64,000 nucleotides of DNA from Phialocephala subalpina. Lineage: Eukaryota; Ascomycota; Leotiomycetes; Helotiales; Mollisiaceae. Under the pieces are notes generated by a model, which made no database searches, was not told the origin of the DNA, and saw only the letters and a list, made by a program, of their open reading frames with translations. Both the position numbers and the translations under genes were made by a program. The stretch spans positions 1,936,113 to 2,000,112 of the forward strand of contig FJOG01000006.1 of NCBI GenBank assembly GCA_900073065.1, written 5' to 3'. The number at the start of each line of letters is the position of its first letter. The stretch's first letter is position 1. Shown piece by piece: positions 11,785 to 23,600 of the stretch.

Positions 11785-12236
11785 TGTCCCAATGTGACAG
11801 AGAAAGAAGGGGTTACATGGTCGTAAAGTAAAGGGAAGATGTTATCCCTTTCTTGAGAGGTCATAGTATTTCAATTGTCGTCAAAGCTCATGCACTCAAT
11901 CCTCAAGTCTTTCACGTGACTAGTCGTAGAATTTCAGTCCTTGTCGATCATTCGTAGCACATTTCCATCGACTTCTTCGTATCTCGATACCTCTCATCCA
12001 AAATTCGCGATCGAGGACAAAATAAACTTCGACCCCTCGTGGGCGTTCTGTCATTTTTAATCGATTCCCATTTTTCAGGAGAGTTTCAGCCCCCGCAAGC
12101 GCATGCTGTGCCGCACGCAAGCCAAGAGTTTTCATTTCTGCTTTGCGTCCCACAATCACGATCTTCAAATCCTATGGGATAGCGCAGCCGAACGACTGCT
12201 TCTGATTGGGGGTTCGAGGCCTGGTGAAGATCTTCT
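11785..12236. other. Spacer with promoter of the membrane protein gene
   Basis: No supported gene. A TTTCACGTGACTAG site (about 11909-11922) carries a CACGTG core. An 82-codon minus ORF at 11920-12168 shows no family resemblance. Confidence 0.45.
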
Positions 12237-13008
12237 ATGACTTTACCGGCAGTGCACCGCGAACCCGAATTGATATTCGAGAGGAACTACCTTAACCAGC
12301 ACGCACCACCTCGCACAAAGGTGCTCAGTCTCAAAGACGATTGCCATTTGCATGGATATAGGAAACCTCTGGAAGACCTCCGCAAACCTCGATATCAAGT
12401 TGTATACATGCTGGTGATTCGAGGATTCAAATTCTTCTTGCGCGATAATTGGCGAACATTTCCCTGGTGGTTTTGCACCTCTGGATATCCACAACTTCCT
12501 CCTCCTCCTTGCTCCAAACGTCTCCCTTTAGCTTGGAGATTCGGTATAGGATGTTCGTCCCTAGCGCGAATGCATACTACTCTGTATTCACCAGTGCATT
12601 GCTCATCATTGGCCTCGAAGTCCTCGGAAGCAGGAAGCGCTGTTGATGTGACTGTGATTTGTCTTCCTTTGCGGAGAGGGACTTTTGCATCGGCATTTCC
12701 CAGAGAGATGGAAGATTTTTGGTGGAAAGTTCTCGGTGGAGGTGGCAAGAGAAAGTGGAGGATGTCTGGCAGTAAATTCAACCTCCTGAGTGGAGAAGGG
12801 GCTCGTTATCAGCAGCCTTGACGCTGTATAAGAGGTATGATGTCTTCTTCCATGCTGATACCTGAGTTTGCAGAGGCGATTCGGCGAAGGGTCGGTTTCG
12901 TTGGATGCTTGTGCTTGCTGGCATCTCCTCTTCTCTGCCCCCATATTCCATGTCTCCTTTCTCTATGTCTTCGGCTTGCTCAATGCCCAAATCATGTCCA
13001 ACCATCAA
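12237..13008. other. Possible short gene(s), strand unresolved
   Basis: Two models compete. A plus-strand ORF at 12237-12821 encodes 194 residues with a Trp/Pro-rich middle. On the minus strand, exon 13008-12862 (MMVGHDLGIEQAEDIEKGD...) joins in frame to 12785-12606 through a 76-nt intron with GTATCA donor and ACTCAG acceptor, giving 108 residues. The minus model has good splice signals and a natural acidic N-terminus but a low-complexity second half. Neither product resembles a family I know, and either may be spurious. Confidence 0.25.
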
Positions 13009-13394
13009 GTCTTCATCTTCTGTTCAGCGAGTTGTCCATGAAATCATAGTCCGATCGATTGACAGGAGGTGTTATCGCTGAGGCTGATGTAGGTATTGTC
13101 ATGGGACACGATACCGTGACATCTGTCACATGACTTCATAGCGTAGCACTAGCAGAGCACCTGCCTTTATAGCAGCGCTCCTTCATAGATGAATAGATCA
13201 TGCTTCTCTCTCTTCATATTCTGATACCGTGACAGGTATTTCCATTCTCAATCTCTTGGGGCAGGGTATGCAGTCATCTGCACGCTCATTTTCATAAACA
13301 CCTGGGTCTCGAGAGACATCAAAGTTCCTCCTTTGTGACACGGCAGGCATCTAGAGAACAACATCTATTCAACTTCTCGATTATACGGTCCTCG
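13009..13394. other. Spacer, no gene seen
   Basis: No coding region supported. It holds near-repeats of the kind gataccgtgaca at about 13109 and 13223. Confidence 0.5.
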
Positions 13395-15028
13395 TCACTC
13401 GTCAATATTCTCAGGCTCCTCAGTAATTGGTATTCCGGCAGCCTTCGCCGCTTCATCAACAGGAACATGAGCATATTCTGGGGGTTGTAGATACACCGGC
13501 CTGGCATTCGCGGACCCAATACTGCTATCTAGGTGGACCTCCATACTGGAATCTGGATCGGATGGGAACCGTTCTCTGGGATACCGGTCTTGACCTTCAT
13601 CTAGATAGGAATTATTCGTCATCCCTTCGGTTCTCTCCCCAAAAGCTTGCATCGCAGAATGTGTCGATGTTTCGGACTCGGATCTTGAAGCTTGATCAGA
13701 TGCCGAAGCGTGGGCGTGTCGAGAAGAATCTTGCATTGAAGTGCGTGTATTCGTTGTTGACGTTGGTCGATTCGGTTGACTTCCTCTTCTCTTTGCTTCC
13801 GGTCGACTTTCTGAACGAGTTTCCAATGCCTTGCGAGCTCGCTGGAGGAATCTTGAGGTGGAAGATTCCGATTTGTTGTCTTTTGCTATCGAGGACTCTG
13901 ATTTTTGGTCCTTTGTTGTCGAGCTGCGCGATGATTGGGGACTGCGATGTCCTTGGATGTGTTTTGAACTTGCCGTCCCTCGCTCAGTGGGTGCGATTTC
14001 TGGTCTGACTGGGCTCCTCCTTGCGGTTTTGCTTGGACCTAGGTTGCTAGTCTTGTACCCCAGAAGTCTTGGTTTTACGAAAGTGACGTTGCTTTGATCA
14101 ATTGCGGCTTCCATGATGAGCTCTGGCCACAGGCAATGGAAGACGCCTTTGATATCGCTACTCCGAGACACTCTCCATGAGACTATGTCAACTAGGTCCC
14201 ACCGCTTTGCTACCTCGGGTACTGGACTCCCGACAGAATGTGAATTGCGCAGCTGGAATTTCTTGCCGGAGCAGTTGATCATTCTGTGGAAGTCGATAGC
14301 AGGCTGCCATATCGTCTCCCGAAGTGCTGCCTCATGCTTGCCTAATGACTTTGGACTGAGCCATTGCAAAATATGACCCTTCAACTTCCGAAAATCTTTC
14401 TCGGCTTGGTCCTTGCAGTGATCGGCGAAGTCAGATGTGCTAGTTATCATCGAAAGTGTCTCGCCCCTCCACCTATAATACATTGCTTGGTCTGTGGATG
14501 TTGTCTTAGTGCTGTTCACCGATGTTGGGAAGTTAGTATACCTTTTGTCGCAGCTGAAGTTGCCATCATAGAGTCGAGAAATTTTTTCTGTGATCTCCTG
14601 ACGCCAATTGGATAGGGTTCATTAAACAGATCTTTCAGCAAGTTGGTGATCACCATCCCAAGGATGACATAGATGCATGTTTCTTGCGCCCCAAGCTCCT
14701 CTTGCCATCGTAAATCAAGACAGCCATTCTTGAATCCTACATCTTCAAAAATGGTATCTCTCTCTCGATTCTGCAAGTTGGTGTGATAGGTCGTTTTGAA
14801 ATCCTTTTTCTCCTCCTCTTTAAGTTCATCGATCCAGATATCTAGATTATCCCGAATTTGTCGGTACTTCTTGGTGACCTTGTCGTCGGTGATCTGATAC
14901 TCTCGTTTTGCGAGAGCCACTACTCTGGCTTCCAGTCTTTCAACGTCCGATTGCAAATTCTTGCATTTTTCTTGCCATATATCACCATAATCTTCTGCTT
15001 CCGAGGTCAAAGCGTCGAGAGAAGACAT
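13395..15028 (-). CDS. Uncharacterised two-exon coiled-coil/disordered protein
   Basis: Exon 1 is 15028-14542 and exon 2 is 14491-13395, joined by a 50-nt intron (GTATAC ... CACAG) that restores frame as SAATKDQAMYYRWRGETLS, for 527 residues. Residues about 10-45 and 60-90 are charged and coiled-coil-like (NLQSDVERLEARVVALAK; DELKEEEKKDFK). A globular part runs to about residue 300, with conserved-looking Trp-rich stretches (WDLVDIVSWRVSRSSDIKGV). The C-terminal about 200 residues are Ser/Arg/Lys-rich, disordered and close to an acidic tail. There are no enzyme motifs. It resembles the cytoplasmic hypothetical proteins common near HET genes in leaf-associated fungi, but that is impression only. 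The ATG at 15028 is the first in frame. Confidence 0.75.
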
Positions 15029-16289
15029 CTTGTGCTGTCCAGATCAAGTAACTCGAGTCACTATTGACCGGTATCCGTAGCTCTAATTGTCGATATTGCT
15101 GGGAGCACTTTTTTCTTGCCTTGGTGCATTTGCTATCAAGTAGACCAGAAAGGTACTAACTATGAGAAGAGCTGTTCTTTATGGGCGATTTCAACGCTGC
15201 GCATCGGACGACCAACTTAAATGCTTTCAAGCTGGCACCACTGTTTGTGTGCCAGGCACAAACTGGATACCAATTGATTTTGTGTGTCGGGCCAGTACTT
15301 CACACTGTTGCGGGCGAGATCATACAATAACTGGCAAATATGCAATCTGATTCTTGCGGGAAAATTTCGAAAAAATTGAGACCATTCAGCTCCGATTAGT
15401 CAGTCATCTTTTCGCCCCAAAAGGCGATCAGGCTCAGACGTGGCACTCCTTTCGTCACCCGCTGACCCCTCGGATTGGCCTTCCGTTGCCACACCCGAAA
15501 CCCCCTCCGGTGACGAATGACAAGCTGCGAGTGGGTTGCGCTTCAGTTTTCGGACCCCCAGCAAACGGCACAACAAAGGACGGAGCGCATTGAGGCAGAA
15601 ATTGCGCGAGAGAATGGCGAGGATTCGATACACTAAACGAGGAAATATCTGGCAGTGCGACAAACCTGCAAATTCCCATCTTTCAAGCCTTTGGAGAGCG
15701 CATGTTAAAAACGAACCTTACAGTACAGTCATGTATGTGACCCGATTTGGCGAGTTCTGTTTTGTTGGATGTTTGGAGTCTGGGGGTGTTATGCATACTA
15801 CTCGGCCAGCAAGCCATCGAAGTCCAACATTGCAAGGTAGTCAGAAAGCCCGCCCACAAAGCTGTCACATTCGAGAGAAGGCTGTCACTTTCTTTGAAGC
15901 GGTGCCGAAGTGGGACGATTTCTGCATCATCTCGATGCCCACCCCTCACTAGGACGTTGCCTTGTTGGTTGCCTTGTGGATTAGGACTCGCGAGGACTGT
16001 ATCTGCAGAGCCGCGAGACATTTAAATGCAATGGGGCGAGGCTCGCGGGTGTTCTGCTTGCTTTCAACTCCTGCCCATTGCTCAGTTGCCCTGCCCATTC
16101 ACACGTTTGAAACCACTCTCCTCAAGGTCGATACCTTCATTCAATCGATCCAACAAAAACGCTATAGGTTATCAAATTACATGGTTTCTTAACGAAAGTA
16201 CTAGCCACAAGAGGTGCCACGAAGTCTTAGAGTTATCTGTTGTGATCAAAGTTGCAGCTGTGCGCTCCAATAGCACTTGAGTTGTCAAC
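15029..16289. other. Spacer between divergent genes
   Basis: It lies between the coiled-coil gene (-) and the Hsp70-like gene (+), so both promoters should be here. ORFs at 15354-15593 and 15536-15952 are compositionally poor and unsupported. Confidence 0.5.
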
Positions 16290-18517
16290 ATGAGTGGCAC
16301 CAGTGTCACGGCGGCCGCTGCAAGCAAAATTATTATTGCAGTTGATTTCGGTACGTGCAAGCCATTTTGACTTTACGATGAAAGGTTGGTGTGTGGAATT
16401 CTGACTGGTAAAATCGAAAATTATAGGCACAACCTGTTCTTCACTTGGATACATACATGCATCTGAAGTAAGTCGTGAAAGAAGAAGCAATACCTGTTAT
16501 TATCCTGACAATCTACGAGCCAGAAGGGAAGATCATAAGAAGATGGCCGGACTCGGTCGAAACTACCGAATGGGTGCCTTCGTAAGTTACAACTCAACTT
16601 TTACTCCGTCCCCAGTCGCTCGAAAATTCGTCTAATATTCCGTCCTGGAACAGAACCATCGAATACGACGACGAAGATCCGACGTCTTACAAGTGGGGTT
16701 ATCAGCTCCAAGATGACGAACGCAAACACGAATGGTTCAAACTTGGTCTGAACCCCGCGCTCCAGCTCTCTGGCCTTGCACAGAAATATCCAAGCCGTAC
16801 TGCCTGGCCTATGGTGCAAGGTGCAGAATGCGAGAGATTGGTTACCGACTACCTGAAGGGTCTGAAGGGGCACGCAGAGCAATATGTGAGAGACAAGTGG
16901 GGGCCGGAGATCGTGCCGAAGAATAGGAAGCCGCAGTACATCATCACAGTTCCCGCCGTCTGGTCTGAGAAGGCGCAAGCTACTACGAGGAAATGCGCAG
17001 AAGGCGCTGGAATGGGAAACAAGAACAACATCCAGATCATTACAGAACCAGAAGCGGCAGGCATCTACGCGTTGAAAAACATGAAGCTAAGTTTGAAGGT
17101 GGACGACACATTTGTTCTGTGCGATGCCGGTGGCGGGTGAGTCTTTTGGATGCTTGTTTAGAGTCCGCTCAAGTCCAGACCGTGAGAACGTCCGCTGACT
17201 TGAGATAAATTACAGTACTGTTGACCTCATTTCCTACACGGTCGCAGAGCTCGGCAAGATCCCACTGATCTTCGAAGCAGCTCCAGGGTCTGGCGGTCTC
17301 TGCGGCTCCACCTTCCTCAACCGTATCTTCGACGACTATCTCACCCAGAGGTTCGCGGGCTACAGAGGGTGGGATTCGGGCTATCACCAAGACGCAATGC
17401 ACAGGTTCGAAACCAAAATAAAAAGAGAATTCAACGGCGATCTCAGAAAGTCCTTTACTGTGCCTGCTCGAGGTTTGCCCGCCAACCCAAGCTTGGATAT
17501 CGCCAATGGCCAGGTTGAGATTACTGGCAGGAGGCTGCAGAAAATCTTTGAGCCTGTGATATTGGAGGTCCTCGCATTGGTCAATGCCCAAATAAAGGCA
17601 ACTAGACCGAAAGTGGTTACTGCGGTGCTCCTAGCTGGTGGATTTGGAAGAAGCGAATACCTGAAGAAGAAAATCCAGGAGGAGGTTGGTGACACCAGGG
17701 TCATATCCATTGAGGATGGGTATGTTTTCAGTGGCTCCGCGACGGTGCTCAACGTGCATCCGCTGACTATCCCTCTAGAGATACAGCCATTGTGAGAGGT
17801 GCCTTGATTCGAGGACTGGCGGAGAGGATACCCAAGCTTGCGACGGTACGAATTGGTGCTCGCAAGGCGCGCAAGCATTACGGAACACTTGCCTACAATA
17901 TCTTTGATCCCGAGAAGCACGACGAAAACAGGAAGTAAGTTTGCCTTCTTTTTGTTGCTATGGAACATGTTGACAAAGTTGTAGAGAGGATGACGAATTT
18001 TCTGGAGGCCATCGAGTAAAAGTGATGCATTGGTTCATCAACAAGGCAAGTCCGCAAACCTGTCAATAAACTGAGTCTGCTAACGCAAATATAAAGGGAT
18101 CACCTGTTGAAGAATCGAAACCAGCGAAATTTGGATTCTACTGGGATCAGAGGGTCGCATCAGGTCGTCCCAGCTTCATCGAAATGACTCTATACGCGTG
18201 CGACGACTCTGAGAATGAAGGTGCACCTTTGTATGCGGACAGTAGAGGTATGTCAAAGGAAACTTCCGTCCCCATGAAGAATGATCCAGCTTGATACTGA
18301 TAATCGAGCAATTGCAGAAGTCAAGAAGCTTATGGAGCTCAAAGCAGACGTGAGAAGCATTCCTATCGCAGAATTCGATCAATTGCCTGGGGAGCAAGGC
18401 GAGATGTACTACAAGCTTGATTTTGAAATTGACATGGTCTGTCGGTCCGGCTGCTTCAATTTTGCTATCGTTTATAAAGGTAAAACGTATGATACTGTCA
18501 AGCAGTACTTTGTTTAG
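16290..18517 (+). CDS. Hsp70-like ATPase (actin/hsp70 nucleotide-binding fold), nine exons
   Basis: Exons: 16290-16350, 16427-16467, 16520-16581, 16654-17136, 17216-17719, 17779-17934, 17985-18045, 18097-18247 and 18318-18517. Every junction keeps frame, giving 572 residues. Motifs appear in Hsp70 order: phosphate-1 loop IIIAVDFGTTCSSLGY (about 14-29), VPAVWSEKAQATTRKCAEGAG, IITEPEAAGIYAL, phosphate-2 DAGGGTVDLISY, and adenosine-site LLAGGFGRSEYLKKKI. The C-terminal about 150 residues are unlike the canonical peptide-binding domain, and there is no EEVD tail. It belongs to the divergent fungal Hsp70-like group (HSPA12-like), which are cytosolic, often expanded and of unknown client. The seventh intron uses a GC donor (AAG|GCAAGT, 18046-18096). 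The spliced model is well determined; the biological role is not. Confidence 0.9.
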
Positions 18518-19347
18518 CTTCGCACCTTAATGTAATAATGCCGGACACCGAGCACTCACTCATCTAGCAAGTGATGACAATCTTCAGTGCGTACAAAAAA
18601 AAGAAGACCTCAAAAGGAGAGAAGGAAGTTCGGGGGTTGCAGCCCTTCACATGTCAGTGAGGCGCCCTCGGCCGGTGCCTGGTCAACCTACCCTCCCGAT
18701 TCGGCAACCCGACCTGACCTGTCAGCTCCGACGGCTTGGATCCGAGACGGGCTGGTGGCCGTGATTGGAGTCTCGCCATCATCGAATGCATGACGGCCCG
18801 ACGGGTGATTGCGTCTTGTTTATTTACTTCCATCTTGATGGAGATAGAGACTTCTATTAACTTCGTGTGATTCAAACCGAATTTCCCGATTTTTCAACTA
18901 ATTCCTAGACGAAGCTAATTGGCTTTTGCCAATTGAGATTATAGCCTCTACAGCTTCGGACCATCACGGACACCAGTTTCCAAAAGTAGAATCTAGAAGA
19001 ACAGACTCGAGGATACGTGGTACAAAGCTTTGCAGAGGGTTTTCTTTTCTTTTCCTTTTTCAAATTGAGGCGAGCCTTCAAACATCTGCGAAACTTGCAA
19101 ACCAAAGACTGACTTCAGTTCTAGGACTTGCAGCTTTTTTACCCTGCACATACTGTACAACTCGAAAAGACATAGAAGCATGACCCAGAGGAGGATCCAA
19201 AAACTGGAAACCCCCACAACGAACCTACCACCCTCCTGAGCTGAGGGAAACCTCCCAGCTCCCACGCGCCGAAAGGCGTCGGCGCACTTACGCCTCTCCT
19301 CTCCTCTCCTCTATTCCAATCCGCCATCTCTCTTTCTCATCCCAGAG
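18518..19347. other. Spacer; pyrimidine-rich leader for the next gene
   Basis: No gene supported. A TCTCC repeat (ctcctctcctctcctct, about 19295-19311) and a CT-rich run to the ATG at 19348 look like the leader of the small membrane protein gene. Confidence 0.5.
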
Positions 19348-19788
19348 ATGGTCAAACCCAATGACACAATCGCCCTAATAATCCTCCTCCACATCCTCAT
19401 CTGCGTCCTAGTCAGCATCTGCCTCTACCGTCTCCTCCACCGAATCCGCTCCCCTCCCTCCACAAACTCCTACCCATCCTCAAAATACCCCTCCGAAATA
19501 AGCATCGAAGACGGAACTCCTCCCCCAAGATCGCCACCAGGACGAATCCACATCGTGGTACCGCCGCCGGGGAATATAAATGTGAATCCATTGGTAGGGC
19601 CAGGGAATGCGAATATTAGACCGCCGGTTGGAGGAGGAAATGTAAATGTTAGGCCGGGTAGAGGAGCTGCGAATGTGAGAGCGCCGAGAGGGAGAGGTGC
19701 CGCGAATGTGAGACCGGGAGGAGGTGGTGCTGTGAATGTACGGCCGCCTGCTGGAGGTGGAGGCGCTGTGAAAGTGAGGCATGATTGA
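19348..19788 (+). CDS. Small single-pass membrane protein with NVRP/Gly repeats
   Basis: A single-exon ORF of 146 residues. Residues about 8-28 (IALIILLHILICVLVSICLY) form one membrane helix, followed by a basic stretch (RLLHRIR), which suggests N-out/C-in topology. From about residue 65 there are seven loose copies of a G-G/R-x-A-N-V-R/N-P unit (NINVNPLVG, NANIRPPVGG, NVNVRPGRG, AANVRAPRG, AANVRPGGG, AVNVRPPAGG, AVKVRHD). The start lies directly behind a pyrimidine-rich leader. The opposite strand is also open, a side effect of GC-rich repeats, and is taken as a shadow. The function is unknown; the repeat could bind RNA or wall material, or be a fast-evolving spacer. Confidence 0.6.
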   Translation: MVKPNDTIALIILLHILICVLVSICLYRLLHRIRSPPSTNSYPSSKYPSEISIEDGTPPPRSPPGRIHIVVPPPGNINVNPLVGPGNANIRPPVGGGNVNVRPGRGAANVRAPRGRGAANVRPGGGGAVNVRPPAGGGGAVKVRHD

Positions 19789-20630
19789 GGCATTGATCGG
19801 AGTTTTGGTGCATATGAGCGACCCATAAATAATAGGACATCATATGGGAGTCAATGTTGCACTGGCAAAGTGAAGCGTGATAAACAGAACCTTCAAAACT
19901 GCCAGGAAAATTGGGGACGAAATTCATGCATTTGTATTCAAGTCCAAAATGGAGCACTGTAAGGACGTACATAGGAGTGAGCCTTTCTGGCATGAACAAA
20001 AAGCGCGCGAAAGGAAATTGGGAGGAACTACCTCTAGCATTATCAAGTGAAGCAAGCACGATACAGTGATACAAGAAGACTTGAATCCAAGGATCATCGC
20101 GATTTGTATTAACACTCTCCCACCTGGTATCTAGCTAGCCTGTCTTTCATTCCCCCACTTCATCTCAACTCCTCTCATCTGGCTTTCCCTCGACTTTTTG
20201 CTTGCTCTCCCATTAATTCTCGGATCCATTGTCTCTTAAAAGGAACCAGTAAAATGGGAACAAGAAAGCCACCACCAGATAATTATCCACTACTTCTTTT
20301 TCTCTCATCCTCCAAGAAAACATCAGGCAGCCACCGGAAAACAAAAGCCAGCAGAGGAAAAACTTAATAGAGATCGCTAGCAATCCGACATTTAGTGGTA
20401 TCTCAAAAAAGGTGTGGTATTGGTATTGGTATGTTGCCCAATTGTACTTGCTCACTAGCGTGAAAATTTGTATAAGGCAATCGACGTTGGAAAATTTGGA
20501 TACAAGCAGAATCGAAAAAAGGATTGCGAGTCGAGAAATGAGGTCGTCGAGTGTTGCCGCCAAGAAATCTTTATTTGCGAGAGTAATGTGCGAGTCGTGT
20601 GTATGGAGGGTGGATGTGTACAAAGGTCAT
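19789..20630. other. Convergent 3' region
   Basis: It lies between the 3' ends of the small membrane protein (+) and Msb1 (-) genes, so mostly 3' UTR. A 136-codon minus ORF (20213-20623) is hydrophobic and T-rich, as expected of an AT-rich UTR, and is not called. Confidence 0.5.
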
Positions 20631-23600
20631 TTATGTTCTGCGTGATGGTCGTGGGCTGGTTGTGGATGTTGGGCTGCCACCTGTTTCCATGTTCCCGGTT
20701 AGCTCAGCAACACGAGCCTTGATTCTGGCAACTCGAGACTCGATCGCTGTTTTGGTCAGTATTTTGTGTTTATACGGCGGAAAGGGAAACATACTCTCTT
20801 CACCACTTGTCTCTCCGTCGTCACCGTCTGTCTTCTGACTATAGCCACCTCTACTCTGCTCCTCACTTTGGCGTTGAGCTGCTCGTTCCGCGGCGTTCTT
20901 TCGGATCTGTGCCCATCTATCTTGGGTAGGGGAGACTTGTTGTGTGAGCTCATCGCCATCTTCTGAGCGGACTCTGGAGATGTTTGGTGGAGCAGCATCA
21001 TCAACACTCTCTCTTGGCGAGTCATCTGGAACGAAAGCAGGAACATCGTCAAGTGGGCCTTGGTCAAAGTTGGAGAAAGCTTGACGAGCCTCATGTGCGT
21101 CGTTGGTATCGACACGAGAAAGGGTGTCCTGGGTGTCCTGGATGGAGGGATCATATGAGCGTTCATAAGCTTGGTGCGGGGAGGCCACGGGTGTGATGTC
21201 GTCATCCGAGGCTGGTGCTGGAGTAGGAGCATCTCGAGATTCGCTTGGAGTATTGGATGGACTCTTCTTTCTCAAAGCAGAAAATCGTCTTCCAAGACCG
21301 GCATTTCCTGGTTGGAGTCCAGATTGTCCTCCATTCAAGTTTTCTGAAGCATTTGGAGGAACTGTTGATTGTCGGTTCTTGTTTCGGCCAAACATCTTTC
21401 TGAAACCACCTGTGGCAGGCTCCTTCTTCTTCAGCTTGTTGTGCTTCTTGCTCTCGGGACTTGATCCACTTGCCTCGCCAGATTGTCTGGGAGGCTCTGG
21501 AGTGAGCTGATCAACACGTGGAACCGAAGCCATTCCGACGGGCCGTCTATCAGAAGGATGCGAATCCTCAGGAAGAGCCACCTCCACGGCCTTTTCCGAG
21601 AGTTGGTGATACGCTTCCTCTTCATCGTCCGCGTAGGGTGTAGGTGGGAAAGGTGCTGGCGATGGTAACGGACTATGGGATTTTGAGGGGGCTGAAGGTC
21701 CGGAGCGTCCATCAGGAAGTGCAGGTAGATCTCTATCATGAGAATTTTCTCGTTGGAGATTCTGGGCTGGTCGTAGTGTATCCTGACTCTTCGCGTGGCC
21801 ATTTGTCTGCATGGTTGCCTCAGCGAGGCCTCTTCCAGTATTAGAATTGGCAAGATATGCTTCTCGAATAGCGTCCTTGTCGTATTTGTTCGCCCATTTC
21901 ATGGCTGGTGAAGCTTCGCTCATGATCACGGGTTGAAGTGTGAAGACACTGCTAGTCTTCGTTGACATAGCATCCATGTTGTTTCGGCCACGCCTTGTAC
22001 TTTGTTCCTTTGCCTCCTGCTCTCGTTGACGACGTTGTAATTGTATCGCCGCCGCCTGTATCCGTGCGTGCTGATCCGGGCCAATACTTGTCTTGCTCAT
22101 TCCACCACTCTGATTTGTCCTAAACTGTGGTCGCAACTCGGGATTCTGTTCCAGAGCATGCTTTCCAGTAGATTTCCGACGTGTGACGCCCTTGTTCTTC
22201 TTCGACCGGCCCCAGAAGCTCTTCTTCTCCGCAATGTATGCGCCTTCTTCTGGTGCTGGAGCTGCTCCCTTGACCATCTCCTCCATTACTAGCCAGCGTC
22301 CTCCAGGAATGATTGTCTCCACCAGCGCACATCGTCCAAAAGCAGCCTTTCTTTCTGGGTACTCCTCTCCGGCTAAACTGCTGATCCAGACCCACCAGAA
22401 CGAGTCGTCTAAATCAAATTTAGTAATGCTTGCAAGCTCACCAGGTTCCAGAGCATTAGACTCCAATCTTGGTCTATGAGATTGAGAGCTTCGGCCTCGG
22501 GTATCGATAGGAGGAAGAATCTTGTCGGGTGGAAGTAAAAGAGGTGCTGGTCCATTCTTCGCCTCGTCAACGAATCCAGAAGACAAGAAATCTGCCCACG
22601 AAGGTGTTGTTGGTCTGCCCATTCCCATCTCTCTCGAGTGCGGTGTTGTTCGGAGACCTTGAGGACGTCTTCTAGCAAAGTTGCTCTCATCATCCTCGTC
22701 GTTCTCGTCAAATCCAGCAGAAAACCCTATATCTTCAAATCTCGACCACGAAGCGTCTGTCAGCCCAGTCGATTCCTTGGAATTTGAGACCTGAGATTGA
22801 TTCGCCGAAGAAATGGATCTCAAAACACGGCGACACTCTTCCGTCAGAGCCTTCACTGGATCCTCGTACTCGGCGAATTCCTGCAAAGCCCTATCGTCGT
22901 CTCGGTATTGGAAGTGGTTGGCGCGGCGAAGTAATGAGAAAGGAGTAGGTGATACAGCGTCCACAATCATAACCACCTTCATAGTTGTAGTCTGCAGTAA
23001 GTAAGGTCTCTCTGGTGGGTATTCTGTCTCCTGGACCAGCTTCTGAAGGGACATTGGGAGCGTCGAGATACCACTGACTCCCTTGGTGGGGCCCTGAGAG
23101 CGAAGATATGCAAAGAATAAATGGCTGGTAGCATCTGCGGCACTGTAGGGTCGTTAGTAGCAGATCCCCATCCAGAATTATGATATTCTTACTGTGCCCA
23201 TCCTTTGTAGCCTCCTTCGAAACCATTTCCAGTATCATTGTGGTCGAAAGCCCACCAGCCAGCATATCTTGATAATTTCCGTCCACCCATACCATTGGAC
23301 TTAGCATGTGCCGCAATTGCTGAGATAAGGTCGAAGAAGTCGAAGATAATCTTGGTACGCGCATCGGATTCCACGCTTAGAGGAATAAATGTCGCAAAGG
23401 AGTCGCGGGCCATATTCGAGTCTAGAAAGATCAGCATTTGAAGCTCACAGTTCACTTCCGGGACCTACCTGATTCTCCCACTTTGAATAGCTCGTATGCC
23501 TCCCATCCTACAACACCTCCTGGAAGTCTGCTCCAACACCACTTGGCTACACTGCAAAGAACCTATTCCCGTCAGCTATTGTCCCCCCGTACGATCAATT

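Noticed and set aside
19470..19826. 118-codon minus ORF opposite the NVRP-repeat protein
   Set aside because: Shadow of a GC-rich repetitive gene. The plus strand has the leader, start context and membrane helix.
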